From NCBI GenBank assembly GCA_002007465.1, contig LNAC01000009.1:2457064-2521063 (forward strand): DNA of 64,000 bases. Direction: 5' to 3'. Position numbers and translations under genes: made by a program. Numbering within the stretch: position 1 is the stretch's first letter; each line of letters begins with the position of its first letter. The DNA comes from Ailurus styani. Lineage: Eukaryota; Chordata; Mammalia; Carnivora; Ailuridae. Shown piece by piece: positions 10,960 through 22,300 of the stretch. The notes beneath the pieces are model-generated. The model was not told the origin of the DNA. It did no database searches and saw only the letters and a list, made by a program, of their open reading frames with translations.

Positions 10960-11330
10960 GCACCAGCTTCCCATACCCTCTGGCCTTTCAGCCTATGCAC
11001 AGCTCTTCCTTCTTTCTGGAATGACTTTCCCTTCTCTCCTACCACCAGAGTTAACTATGACTCATTGTTCAGGTTGCGTCTGAAATGTCACTTCCAAGGA
11101 AGCTTGCCCATGACTCCCCAATCCAGGGAAGGTCCCCTGGCATAGGTACCCAGAGCCCCAGGCACCTCCTTCTCCTCCAGAACACTGGTCCCAGTGACAT
11201 GGGGTGGAGTTTGTGTGCTGCTTAGGTGGATGTCTGTCTCCCTCGGAGCCAGTTTGCTCTATAAGGACGAGGACCTTGTCTGGTTTCGCTCACCACTGAA
11301 CCCGCAGTGCTCAGCAGACAGCTACTAAGT
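10960..11330 (+). repeat. L2-like relic
   Basis: Resembles the L2 3' portion (tggaatgactttcccttctc, then aaatgtcacttcc). Confidence 0.55.
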
Positions 11331-12224
11331 GGGTAAACAGTGACCTGGGCTCAGCACAGGGCGATGCCGCACGAGACAGCCCGGTTCTTGCCTTCATGGA
11401 ACCGGCCATCTGGCAAGGAAGCCCGATCACTAACCCAGCATTAGTTCAAAGTGTTAGTTGTTACAGTGGGGCCATGACGTGCACAGCGGGAGCACCCTGG
11501 CAGGTCAGGGAAGGCTTCCCAGAGGAAGCGATGTTGATATTAAGGCCGGAGCCGGAGATGTACGGAGAGCAGCTACCGAAGGGGCGTTCAGAGGTGGTGT
11601 GGGCTGGCACGTGTGTGGGCAGGGATGCTTCCTGGAGGAGGGACGAGGATGTGTTTGGGGAGCAGGAGGAGTATTTAGAATAGAAAGTGGGATAATTCAT
11701 TGAATTGGGATGCTCCCAGTTGAAAGAAAACAGACTGAGCAAAGGTCTGAAGGTGACCCTGTGCTTAGGGCCTGTTGCCAGTACCACGAAGGAGGCCAGG
11801 CCAGCTGCCGTAGGGGCTAATGGGCACCAAGTGGGCCAGAGGGCTGGCTATGGTTCAGGAGGCCTTGAGTGACTGCTTGAAGAGAGGGGACTCGGTTTCC
11901 AACGGGGTGCGCCTCCCTGCCCACCGTCCTCCCCGGGCTCCTATTGCCCAGGGAAGATCTGGAAGTGAACGAAGATAAAGGAAGGCCGTGCCCAGTGCCC
12001 AGGCAGCCTGTTTATTGTGCCTTCTGTCAAGGGTGGCCCATAGCTAGTGGGACAGCAGGCACCACAGGCCTGGTGGCAAGAGACCCAGGCCTGGGGAGCA
12101 CAGGCCTGCAACTGGGCAGGAGCAGACCCTGCTCTGTTGGGGACCAGGGCAGGTCAGGCAGAGAAGGGGATGATGGTGGTGATGGTGATCATCATAATTG
12201 TAACAGTAGCTGCTGCTGCTTGGG

Positions 12225-12850
12225 CAGTTACTACAGACCAGGTGCCAGGCTAAGCTCTTCCACTACTCCATGTTATCCTCACACTGTGCTCCCTGTTTTA
12301 GAGAAGAAACCGAGGCCCAGAGAAGTGAAGACACTTGCCCAAGTTCACCTGCTCTGAAGCGGCGGGGCTTGGACTGGAAGCTGGGCGGGCCTGACTCCGG
12401 AGCTCTTATGCACTGGCATCAGTGAGTGGTGGTGCCAGAACTTGGACCTTGTGATTCCAAGGGCACAGGGCTCTGGGGCCGCCCATCGGATTTCTAGAGC
12501 AGCCCCAAAGACTCAGATATGGACGTGGGGGCTCCAGGAAGCCAGGGTCAGTGCTGGGCCCCAAACTCCTTCAGAGCTCTCCAAGGGGTGCTGTGATGGA
12601 GTCCGAGAGACCAGGTCCAAATCCCACTTTGGACAGGGTAGCCTCCGTGAGCTTGAGTTTTCTCATCTGCAAGATGGGATCATAACCAGCGTTTCTTGAG
12701 TACTCAGTCTCATCAAGCCGGAGACCAAAAATTTCCTGACATCTCATTTATTCTGGCAGCCCTGTGACGTGGGGATTATTATCCCCATTTTCCAGATGAG
12801 GAAACAGGTCCAGAGAGGTTAAGTAATTTACAGTGAATTGTAGAACTGGG
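12225..12850. repeat. Cluster of MIR-like fragments
   Basis: Three stretches (12225-12370, 12600-12700, 12735-12850) carry MIR core words such as gatgaggaaacaggtccaga and ttctcatctgcaagatggga, in both orientations. Confidence 0.6.
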
Positions 12851-13329
12851 TTGAAACACGGGTCTATCTGAGGAACAGAGCCCGCGCTTAAAAAAAAAAA
12901 AAAAAAGCTATTGAAGTATAACTTAGCTAGGGAAAGGCCTGGAAAGCATGAGAGGCCAGTTTGATAAATGTCTGCAGGTGAACACACCTGTCCCGAGACC
13001 CCGCTGCCACTTTCTAATCACTGCGTCTCTCCAAAGGGAATCACTGCCCTGACTTCTAATTCCATGGGTGCCTTTTGCCTATTTTCCCCCCTTTCCTATA
13101 TAGACTCTGGTAGGAAGATGGCTTGGGATTCATTCCCGACTTTCCTCGGTTCCATAAATGGTTGATTGTTTTCTATCTTGTTCATTCAATTTGAATGTGA
13201 AGGTTCCATTTTGATTCTCTCTCAGCCACTTGTCGCTGAGGACCTACACTCTCAGAGCAGCACTTAACTGAACCCGAGTCCCCTCTAAATGTGGACCCCT
13301 TTCGGCGTCCAGGCCATTTTCTTAACTCT

Positions 13330-14165
13330 TATTGAATCATAATACACATTTTTAAAAATCACACAGCATAGTATACAGCTCCCGAATATTCACAAAGTGA
13401 ACACACCCGTATACCCAGAGCTCAGAAGCTTCTCAGCACCCAGCCAAATCCTCAAAGTAACCTCAGTCCCGACTTCACCACCACAGATCAGATCGTTCTG
13501 GTTTTGTTTGTTTTTTTTTTAACTTAATGGACTAAAACGTGAATGGGTTCATTCAGTGCATAATATGATATATCCTCTTTTCTGTCTGACTCCTTCCTCT
13601 AAACTCGGGAAGTTCACCCAAGCTGTTGTGTTAGCAGTAGTTTGTGTGTTCTCGTTGGCCGTAATATTTCCTGGGTGAGTGTACCGTACTTACTCCTAAT
13701 GTCAGGGACATTCAGATTCATTTCTGGTTTTGGTTGTTCTGAGTAACACTGCTGTGAACATTCTGGTCTGCGTCTTTGGGGGGAACATGTACACGTGATC
13801 TCTGTTGGGTGTGTGCCTAGGAGTGGAATTGCTGAACATGGAACATATGCGCATATTCAGCTTTAGTAGATAGTGTTGCACAGTATCCCATTACACTGTC
13901 AGCTCGCACCAGTTTACACTCCTACCCGCGGCGTGGGTGACACCCTGTTGTTCCATCATCACTATAGCACAAGCTTGGTGTCTTGCCTGGATTGTTTCCT
14001 GTTGAGCCATTCTGGTGGTTGGGAAATGGGGTCTCCTTGTGGTTTCATGGATACTAATGAAGCTGAGCCCTTTTCCATATGTTTCCATATATTCTCTTAC
14101 CGTTTACGAGATGCCTGTTCAAGTCTTTTGCCCATTTTTTAGTAGGATGTTATGTCCTTTTGAAA
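13330..14165 (-). mobile_element. L1 relic, antisense
   Basis: Antisense L1 3' ORF2-like sequence (ctaggagtggaattgctgaa and neighbours). No intact ORF. Confidence 0.6.
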
Positions 14166-14172
14166 AAAACTT

Positions 14173-14360
14173 GGGGTTGCCTGAGTGGTTCACTCAGTTA
14201 AGCGTCTGACTCTTGATTTCAGCTCAGGTTGTGATCTCGGGGTTGGGGGATCAAGGCCCTGTGCGGGGCTCCGTGCTCAGCGGGGAGTCTTCCGGGGATT
14301 CTCCTCTCCCTCCGTCCCTCACTCTGCTTGCTTGCGCGTAAATAAGTCTTTTTTTAAAAA
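14173..14360 (+). mobile_element. CAN-SINE
   Basis: Sense copy in ZER1 intron 1 with diverged head and intact TCAGGTTGTGATC region. Confidence 0.85.
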
Positions 14361-14367
14361 TCAATTT

Positions 14368-14461
14368 GGGAGCACCTGGCTGGGTCAGTCAGTGGCGCAG
14401 ACAGTTCTTGATCAGAGTTGTGAGTTCGAGCCTCATACTGGGTGTAGAAATAGCTAAAATA
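14368..14461 (+). mobile_element. Short tRNA-type SINE
   Basis: Head-only subtype: box B-like TGAGTTCGAGCCTCATACTG, then an A-rich tail. Confidence 0.7.
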
Positions 14462-14625
14462 TTTCTTTATTTGAGTGAGAGAGAGCATAACTGGGGGGGG
14501 GGTAGCAGAGGGAGAGGAAGAAGCAGGCTCCCTGCTGAGCTGGGAGCCCAATGCAGGGCTCGATCCCAGGACCCAGGATCATGACATCAGCTGAAGGCAA
14601 TCGCTTAACCAACTGAAGCACCCAG
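14461..14625 (-). mobile_element. CAN-SINE
   Basis: - strand copy abutting the previous sense element head to tail. Confidence 0.82.
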
Positions 14626-14689
14626 TTCAAAATTGCTAAATCTTAAAAAAAAAAAAAAAAAGATTTGTAGAAGGTGTTTTTATATTCTG

Positions 14690-15065
14690 AGTATGAGTCG
14701 TTTGTTGGATATATTATTGAAAATATTTTCTAGTCTGTTCTTTTCCTTTCTCTTTCTTAATGATATCTTTTGATGAATGATGTACATTTTAAGGCAGTAC
14801 AATTTTTTTCTCTTTATGGTTTATGGGTTGTTGGGTTTTTTTTTGTGACCTGTTTAAGAAATGATTGCCTACTCTAAAGTCACAAGATAAACTCCTGTGT
14901 TTTCTTCTAGAAACCTTGTTGTTTTACCCTTCACATATAGGTCTGCGGTCCATCTTAGATTAATTTTTGTGTATATATGAACAGAAGTTTCTTCACTTCA
15001 GTGCAGATTGGTTTATCATTTTTCCCTTGCGAGTCTTATTTAAGGAATCTTTACCTAGCTCAAGG
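14690..15065 (-). mobile_element. L1 relic, antisense
   Basis: AT-rich antisense L1 pattern (taagaaatgattgcctactc, then tcacatataggtctgcggtc). Confidence 0.6.
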
Positions 15066-15097
15066 TCATGAAGATAGTAGGAGACTTTAGGGCTTTT

Positions 15098-15310
15098 TAT
15101 TTTTTTTTAAGTTTATTTATTTATTTATTTATTTTTAGTGATCTGTACTCACGACCCCAAGATAAGAGTCACATGCTCCACCAACTGAGCCAGCCAGGCA
15201 CCTCGACTTTATTTATGTACTTATTTAGGCTCTATGCCGAAGGTGGGGCTCGAACTCATAACCCCGAGATCGAGCGTTGCATCTTCTGACTGAACCAGCT
15301 AGGCACACCC
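15098..15310 (-). mobile_element. Two short tRNA-type SINEs in tandem
   Basis: Units 15098-15204 and 15205-15310, both - strand, each ending in a CCAGCC/CTAGG-GGC-A type head complement. Confidence 0.7.
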
Positions 15311-15329
15311 CCCCCGACTTTAGTTTTTT

Positions 15330-15840
15330 AATAACAGTTTTTTTGAGCTGCAATTCCTATACCATACAGTATACCTATTTAAAATAGACAATTCAGTGGT
15401 TTTTAGTATATTCAGAGTTGTGTAACTGTCACCATCATCGATTTTAGAACATTTTTATCAGCCCAGAAGAAACCCCGTACCTATTAGCAGTCACTGCCCA
15501 TTCTTCCCAACCTCTCGGCCTCAGGCCACCACTAATCTACTTCTGACTCTACAGGTTTCCTCTTCTGGCTACACATTACCTATAAATGGTACCATACAAT
15601 ATAGGGCCTTTTGTGTCTCGTTTCTCTCACTTAGCATAATGGTTTCAAGGTATCCATGTTTTAGGACGTGTCAATACCTCATTCCCTTTATGGCTGAATA
15701 ATATTCTGTTGTATGGATAGACCAGTTTTGTTTATCCGCGCATCAGTTGATGGAAAGTAGTTTCCACTTCCTGACTATTATGAATAATAGCGCTGTGAAC
15801 ATGAATGTATGATTTTTATGTGGACATATATTTTTATTTC
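15330..15840 (-). mobile_element. L1 relic, antisense
   Basis: Similar in order and content to 850-1500 (tcagttgatggaaagtagtt, then tgactattatgaataatag). Confidence 0.6.
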
Positions 15841-16284
15841 TCTTGGGAGGAGCCTTCATTCTTAATCATATACAGTGAGATTCAGTGACAGCATGTCTAT
15901 AAAGGCCTGGCGTATACTGAATGTTCACATGGTGACAACTATTTACGGATTAGGTTACACAGTAAAGGACGCCCCAGTGTAGCTGTTACTGAAAGCCCCC
16001 ATTATCCTTACCTAGGCATTGAGTCCCCAACACATGCATGTCTGCAGACGGATACTGTGAAGGCATAAAAATGCGTGGACAAGGCTCCCTGCTCTTTGCA
16101 GTTCAAATCACACATAGCTAGTGGCAGAGCAGAGAGGAACAGGAAAGGAAGCAGGAGCCCTGGGTCATGTTTCAACTAAGCTGCTAATTTGAGTGTGACA
16201 TCTGGGGCCTCAGTTTCCCTACTCAGAGAATGTGCACAGGGTAGCTGGTGGTCGTGGCTCACTTGGCTTCTTCCTGCCCCCCAG

Positions 16285-16378
16285 GCTGTGGTTCTGCCAG
16301 TGACCCTGTGAGTGCTGGGGAGCCACCGCTGCCCCTCGGGGCCCCTGCCCTAGATTGGTCCACCCGCCTGTCCCCAGC
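16285..16378 (+). other. ZER1: ZER1 5' UTR part of the first coding exon
   Basis: This lies between a pyrimidine-rich acceptor (CCCCCCAG at 16277-16284) and the ATG. It has no upstream ATG, so ZER1 translation should start at the first AUG. Confidence 0.65.
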
Positions 16379-19300
16379 ATGGCGTCCGACACCCCTGAGT
16401 CCCTGATGGCCCTCTGCACCGACTTCTGCCTGCGCAACCTGGATGGCACGTTGGGCTACCTGCTGGACAAGGAGACTCTGCGGCTGCACCCAGACATCTT
16501 CCTGCCCAGCGAGATCTGCGACCGGCTTGTCAATGAGTGAGCGGGCGGGGGCTGGGGCACGGGCATGATCTTAGCATGAGCTCTGGGACCATCATGTGCA
16601 CCATGCGGGAACGTGGCTGTGGATGCACACATGTGGGGGGTGTCCATGGACTTTGGTATCTGTGGGTGCGGAGAACACTGGTATAAAGTTACATGTAAAG
16701 CACGTTGGTATGTGTGTGGAAGGGTGTGCATGTGAAGGAATGGTCATGTACACGCACATGGGTGTCTGCAGCATGGGGTATGTTTGAGTGTGTAACTGCA
16801 AGTGTGCATTACATCTACGAGAGGGTATAGAAACCTGCATATAGGGGCCCCTGGGTCCTAAGCATCTTCCGTCGGCTCAGGTCATGATCCCAGGGTCCTG
16901 GGATCAAGCCCTGTGTCAGGCTCCCTGCTCGGGTGGGGAGTCTGCTTCTCTCTCTCCTTCTGCCCCTCCCTCTACTCGTGCTCTCTCTCGCTCACTCTGC
17001 TCTCTCTCTCAAATCAATAAATAAAATCTTAAAAAAAAGAAACCTGCACGTAAATGGAGTTCTGACTGTTCCGTGTGCATATGCGTACATGCCTGTGCCT
17101 ACAAACACGTGTCTGTGTGTGCATAGAGCCACACGCGCGTTTATGCGCTGGTGTGCTGTAAATAATGGACCCATGACCAGGGATAGAATCATTCAGAAAA
17201 TCTGTATCTGGGCCCTCCAAGGAACTCCCCACTGTTAGAGGCTCCTGGCGATAGGCTCTGCATTCACTCACCTCAGGGAGTTCAGTCCATATGCCCACAA
17301 GGGACATCGTTAGACCAAACAGTTGCATATAAAAGTGGGAACTGGTGGGGGACCTGGCTGGTTCAGTCAGTGGAGCGTGCGACCCTTGATCTTGGGGTTG
17401 TGAGTTTGAACTCCACGTTGGGTGTGAAGATTATTTAAAAATAAAATCTCTGTCTTTTCTTTTAAGATTGTTGAGAGAGAGAGAGAGAGCATACAAGTGG
17501 CGGGGGCAAAGGGAGAGGGAGGGAGAGAACCCCAAGCAGACTCCCTTCTGAGCATGGAGCCCAACACAGTCCTCGATCCCAGGACCCTGAGATCATGACC
17601 TGAACTGAAATTAAGAGTCAGCCGCTCAACCGACTGAGCCACCCAGGCACCCTGTGTTTTATTTTATTTTTTAATCATTTTATTTTATTTTTTAGTTATT
17701 TTATTTTTAGGGATGCCTGGGTGGCTCAGTCGGTTGAGTGGCTGACTCTTGATTTCTCTCAGGTCATGATCTCAGGGCCCTGAGATCAAGCTCGACATTG
17801 GACTCCACACTCAGCAGGGAGTCTGCTTCTCTCTCTCCCTCTGCCCCTCCCCCGCTCTCTCACGCGCTCTCTCTCAAATAAATAAATGAATCCTAAAAAC
17901 GTAAATACATAAAATCTGAAAAAAAGAAGAAAGAGTAGGAACTTGTGTGTGAGCCGAGGACAGAGCCCAGCTTGTAATCATGTTCTGAGCATTTAATGTG
18001 GGTCAGGCACTCACTTGGACCCTTTGCAGACCCAAGTTATGTCCATTTTACAGATGGAGAAACTAAAGTCTGGCGAAGTTCCATTAGTCCTGTGAAGTTG
18101 CCCAAGTAGTAAAGAGCCATGCCAGGATTTAGAGTCCAGAGTGACTCCCAAGCCTTTTCTACCAGACCAGGATTCTTGTATCAACTGGCATCTCAAACAG
18201 TGTTTTATTGAGTGCTCGACCTGGACCCCGCTGGGAATGTTAAACCCCTTGGCTCAATCTTCCTATTGGAAAGGGTCCTTGGAGGGGCCGATCAAGGAAC
18301 AGAAGCCAGCTTAAAGATGAGGAGTGTGGACATTTGTGTTTGTTATAGACGCGTACAGTTTCGGGAGGAAGAGTTAGGGATTCGCTATTGATTAGAGACC
18401 CCTTCATTGCCTTTCCTTTCCTGGGGGACCATCTTCATGTCATCGGCAGGGCGGTCAGGGTCCAAGCAGGTGCTATTAGAAAGAGGGGCAGGGGACGGAA
18501 GAGACGGAAGTTGCTGATGGGTGGTGAGGGAAGGTTTCAGGACAGGAGGGCTGGTGCTGAGCCTTGAGGGAGGACGAAGGTCCCCAGGCCCCTGCCGCTA
18601 GCCAGGCTTCCCTCCCTCCCAGGTACGTGGAGCTGGTCAACGCTGCCTGCAACTTTGAGCCACATGAGAGCTTCTTCAGCCTTTTCTCGGACCCCCGAAG
18701 CACCCGCCTCACCCGGATCCACCTTCGCGAGGACCTGGTGCAGGACCAGGACCTGGAGGCCATCCGCAAGCAGGTGAGACCTGCGTCGCCAGCCAATGGG
18801 GATGGCCACGGGGAGGCCGACCAGAGAGCGTCAGTGACCCCTCCAGCACAAGAATCCGACATGCCCCCACCTTGTGCACACCCCTCCTGAATCCCACCTG
18901 TGGTCTGGGCTCAGGCCTGGGGGTCGCGGGAGATGGGGGTCGGTGGGCTGTGGTGGTGACCGAGCTGTGCCTGCTCCCAGGACCTGGTGGAGCTCTACCT
19001 GACCAACTGCGAGAAGCTGTCCGCCAAGAGTTTGCAGACGCTGAGGAGCTTTAGCCACACCCTGGTGTCCTTGAGCCTCTTCGGCTGCGCAAACATTTTC
19101 TACGAGGAGGAGAACCCAGGGGGCTGTGAAGACGAGTGCCTCGTCAACCCCACCTGCCAGGTGCTGGTCAAGGACTTTACCTTTGAGGGCTTTAGCCGCC
19201 TCCGCTTCCTCAACTTGGGCCGCATGATCGATGGGGTCCCTGTGGAGTCCCTGCTACGGCCACTCAACTCCCTGGCCGCCCTGGACCTGTCAGGGATCCA

Positions 19301-22300
19301 GACGAGCGACGCGGCCTTCCTAACCCAGTGGAAAGACAGCCTGGTGTCCCTTGTGCTCTACAACATGGACCTGTCAGACGACCACATCCGGGTCATCGTC
19401 CAACTGCACAAGCTGCGGTGAGCTGCTGGCCCAGAGCCCACTGGGGGAGGGGACGAGAGGTGGGGGTTGGCAGCCCCAGGAGGTTTGTGAGCTCCTGGCC
19501 GGGCACAAGTGGGTTTGGAAGAGACCGTCGCCTTCCTTAAGCCCCGTGTTTTGGCTGCATCCTTGGGGTGCCGGCAGGCTCTTCCCCAGAATGCCCTGGA
19601 GCAGGTGTGGCAGGGCGGGGCTCCCCCCTCCCTGCCACGGGCTGAAGGAGCAGGGCTCTCCGAGGCAGCCCCAACCCGTGCCCAGCTCCTGACCTGTGGC
19701 CCCCACTCCAATCTCCAGACACCTGGACATCTCCCGAGACCGCCTCTCCAGCTACTACAAGTTCAAGCTGACTCGCAAGGTGCTGAGCCTCTTTGTGCAA
19801 AAGCTGGGGAACCTGATGTCCCTGGACATCTCTGGCCACATGATCCTGGAGAACTGCAGCATCTCCAAGATGGACGAGGAGGCAGGGCAGACTAGGTGGG
19901 GACCCACCTGCCGTGGTGGCCAGTGGGGTGTCATTCGACAAGCATGTACCAAGCCAGGGTCTGTGCTGGGTGTCAGAGATAAAGAAATGAACCAGGCCCT
20001 GCCCTCTTGAGTCTGTTCCAGCGAATGGGGACAAAGGAGTCGTTATTAGACTGTGGTAGGGGAGGCACAGGGCTGTGGGGTTGCCCTAAGGATCAGGAAG
20101 GAGGAATGGCATCCGGAAAGCTCCTTCTGAGTTTGCCAGAGGGAAGGTGTTCCAGCAGAGGAACAACATATGCAAAAGCTGGAAGGTGTAAGCTTGAGGG
20201 GTGAGCGGAAAATTAGGACGCTCAGCCTGGCGAGAGATGGGTGGTGGTGGTAGGGTGGCCAGCAGTGTCCGCCGTGCATTAGGCGTCCCAGCAGATAGGT
20301 TGAGAGATCTGATTCAAACCGATCCAGCTACAGCTGGCTACAAGCCCTATCCCAGCCGTCCATTCATGGGGTTAGGTTGATGGTCACGTCCCCTCGTGAT
20401 CGTTGGTAGGACTTTATGTAAAGGTGACAAATCCTCACCAGGAGGGCACGTAGTATTTTCCAAAGATGGTTGCAACATCTTTGATGATGGTGGTGCATCC
20501 CACGTGTTATACAAGGTGACCTTGCCACCTTTCCCTCAAGAGGTGGGGGTCTGTGTCCCAAAAGATGAGGCAGGAGGCCTTGAAGAGGACCCCTAAGTCA
20601 ATGCCTAGCCACCCCCAGGGAGAAGCCCTCCTGAACCCAGGGCGGCCCCAGTCCACAGGCCACTGACCGCGACACCCTCTGTCCCCAGCATTGAGCCTTC
20701 CAAGAGCAGCATCATGCCTTTCCGGGCCCTGAAGAGGCCACTGCAGTTCCTTGGGCTCTTCGAGACCTCCCTGTGCCGCCTCACGCACATTCCTGCCTAC
20801 AAAGTGAGAGAGGGAGTCGAGCAGGGAGGGGTGGGCTGGGGGCCCCACGGTGACGGCCCCGGGGCGGGAGATGGTGCCGGGATCTGGGGATCCCACCGCT
20901 TGGCCTCTTCCGGGTGGTTCTGAGCATGTTCCGTTCCCAGGTAAGTGGTGACAAAAATGAGGAGCAGGTGCTGAATGCCATAGAGGCCTACACGGAGCAC
21001 AGGCCTGAGATTACCTCGCGGGCCATCAACCTGCTTTTTGACATCGCACGCATTGAGCGCTGCAACCAGCTTCTTCGGGCCTTGAAGGTCAGCCTCAACC
21101 CCGCGGGGCCTCAGCCTCCTGCCCGTCCCCAGCCGGCAGGCGCTGGACTTGGTTGAGACGTGTCCCTCCTCTGCACCTCCTCCTCATCCCCAGGCCCCCA
21201 GCGGTCCTACCCCCGAACCCCAGGCCTAACTTGCCCCAGCACTGGCCTCACCCCAGACCTGCGGCCCTGTCTAGCTTCTGCCCCCAGCCCGCACTTCTGC
21301 TCTCAGAGAGCAGAGTCAGGGTAAGCTTGACCCCAGAACACCTGTCCCAGCCCCCCAGCAGAGCCCTAGGCCTGGCCTGGCCCAGCTTGAGCAGGACTGG
21401 TCAACCCAGGCCCACCTGTCTTCCCACAGCTGGTCATCACAGCCCTCAAGTGCCACAAGTATGACAAGAACATTCAGGTCACGGGCAGCGCTGCGCTCTT
21501 CTACCTGACCAATTCCGAGTACCGCTCCGAGCAGAGCGTCAAGCTGCGCCGACAGGTCATCCAGGTGGTGCTGAATGGCATGGAATCCTACCAGGAGGTG
21601 ACGGTGAGCCCCCTACCCGTGCCGGCCCTGCATGCTCGGGCCCAGCCCCTCCTGTCCCTGCGCACCCTGTGTCCCAGCCTCACCGACCTGGTCCCTCTGG
21701 GGGCCGTGCTTGTTCATACCCTTTTCTGCCTGACTCTGAACTGCTCCCCCCTTCCACCCCCACTGCTGTCACCTCCCCACCCTTACCCACAGCATCCCTC
21801 CCAGACTCTGGGACCGGGCATTCAGGACCCTGTAACCCGGCCCCACCTCACCAGTCCCTCCCCACGGCCACCCCCTCGCCCAGGGACCCTGTTACCCGGC
21901 CTCTGGGCCTCTGCTCATGCTGATTTCTCAGCCCTTCTGCCCAGTAACACTCTGCTGGCAGGCGGTTGTTTCCCAATAACTGCTTTTATTGTAAAAGTTA
22001 CACAAATTTTGACCTTAGAAAAATTGTAATTACAGATAGAAAGAAAAAAAATCCCACCCATGGGGCACCTGGGTGGCTTAGTGGGTTAAAGCGTCTGCCT
22101 TCGGCTCAGGTCATGATCTCAGGGTCCTGTATCGAGCCCCACATCGGGCTCTCTGTTCAACGGGGAGCCTGCTTCCTCCTCTCTCTGCCTGCTTCTCTAC
22201 CTACTTGTGATCTCTCTCTCTCTCTCTGTCAAATAAATAAATAAAATCTTTAAAAAAAAAATCCCACCCATAATCTCACCACACAGAGAGAGTCACTGTT

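Larger units (their letters stand above)
5628..16284 (+). other. ZER1 intron 1 (about 10.7 kb), content
   Basis: No coding exon is supported here. It contains MIR-like fragments (about 7900-8060, 12225-12370, 12600-12700, 12735-12850), an L2-like fragment (about 10960-11330), a CAN-SINE (9190-9390), a block of antisense L1 relics with SINEs (13330-15840), and an A-rich tract at about 12890-12906. The sequence from 6000 to 7800 and from 9400 to 10900 shows nothing I recognise beyond short GC-rich stretches and C/G runs. Confidence 0.7.

Noticed and set aside
13330..15840. Possible functional L1 open reading frame
   Set aside because: Only short, stop-interrupted antisense fragments remain.
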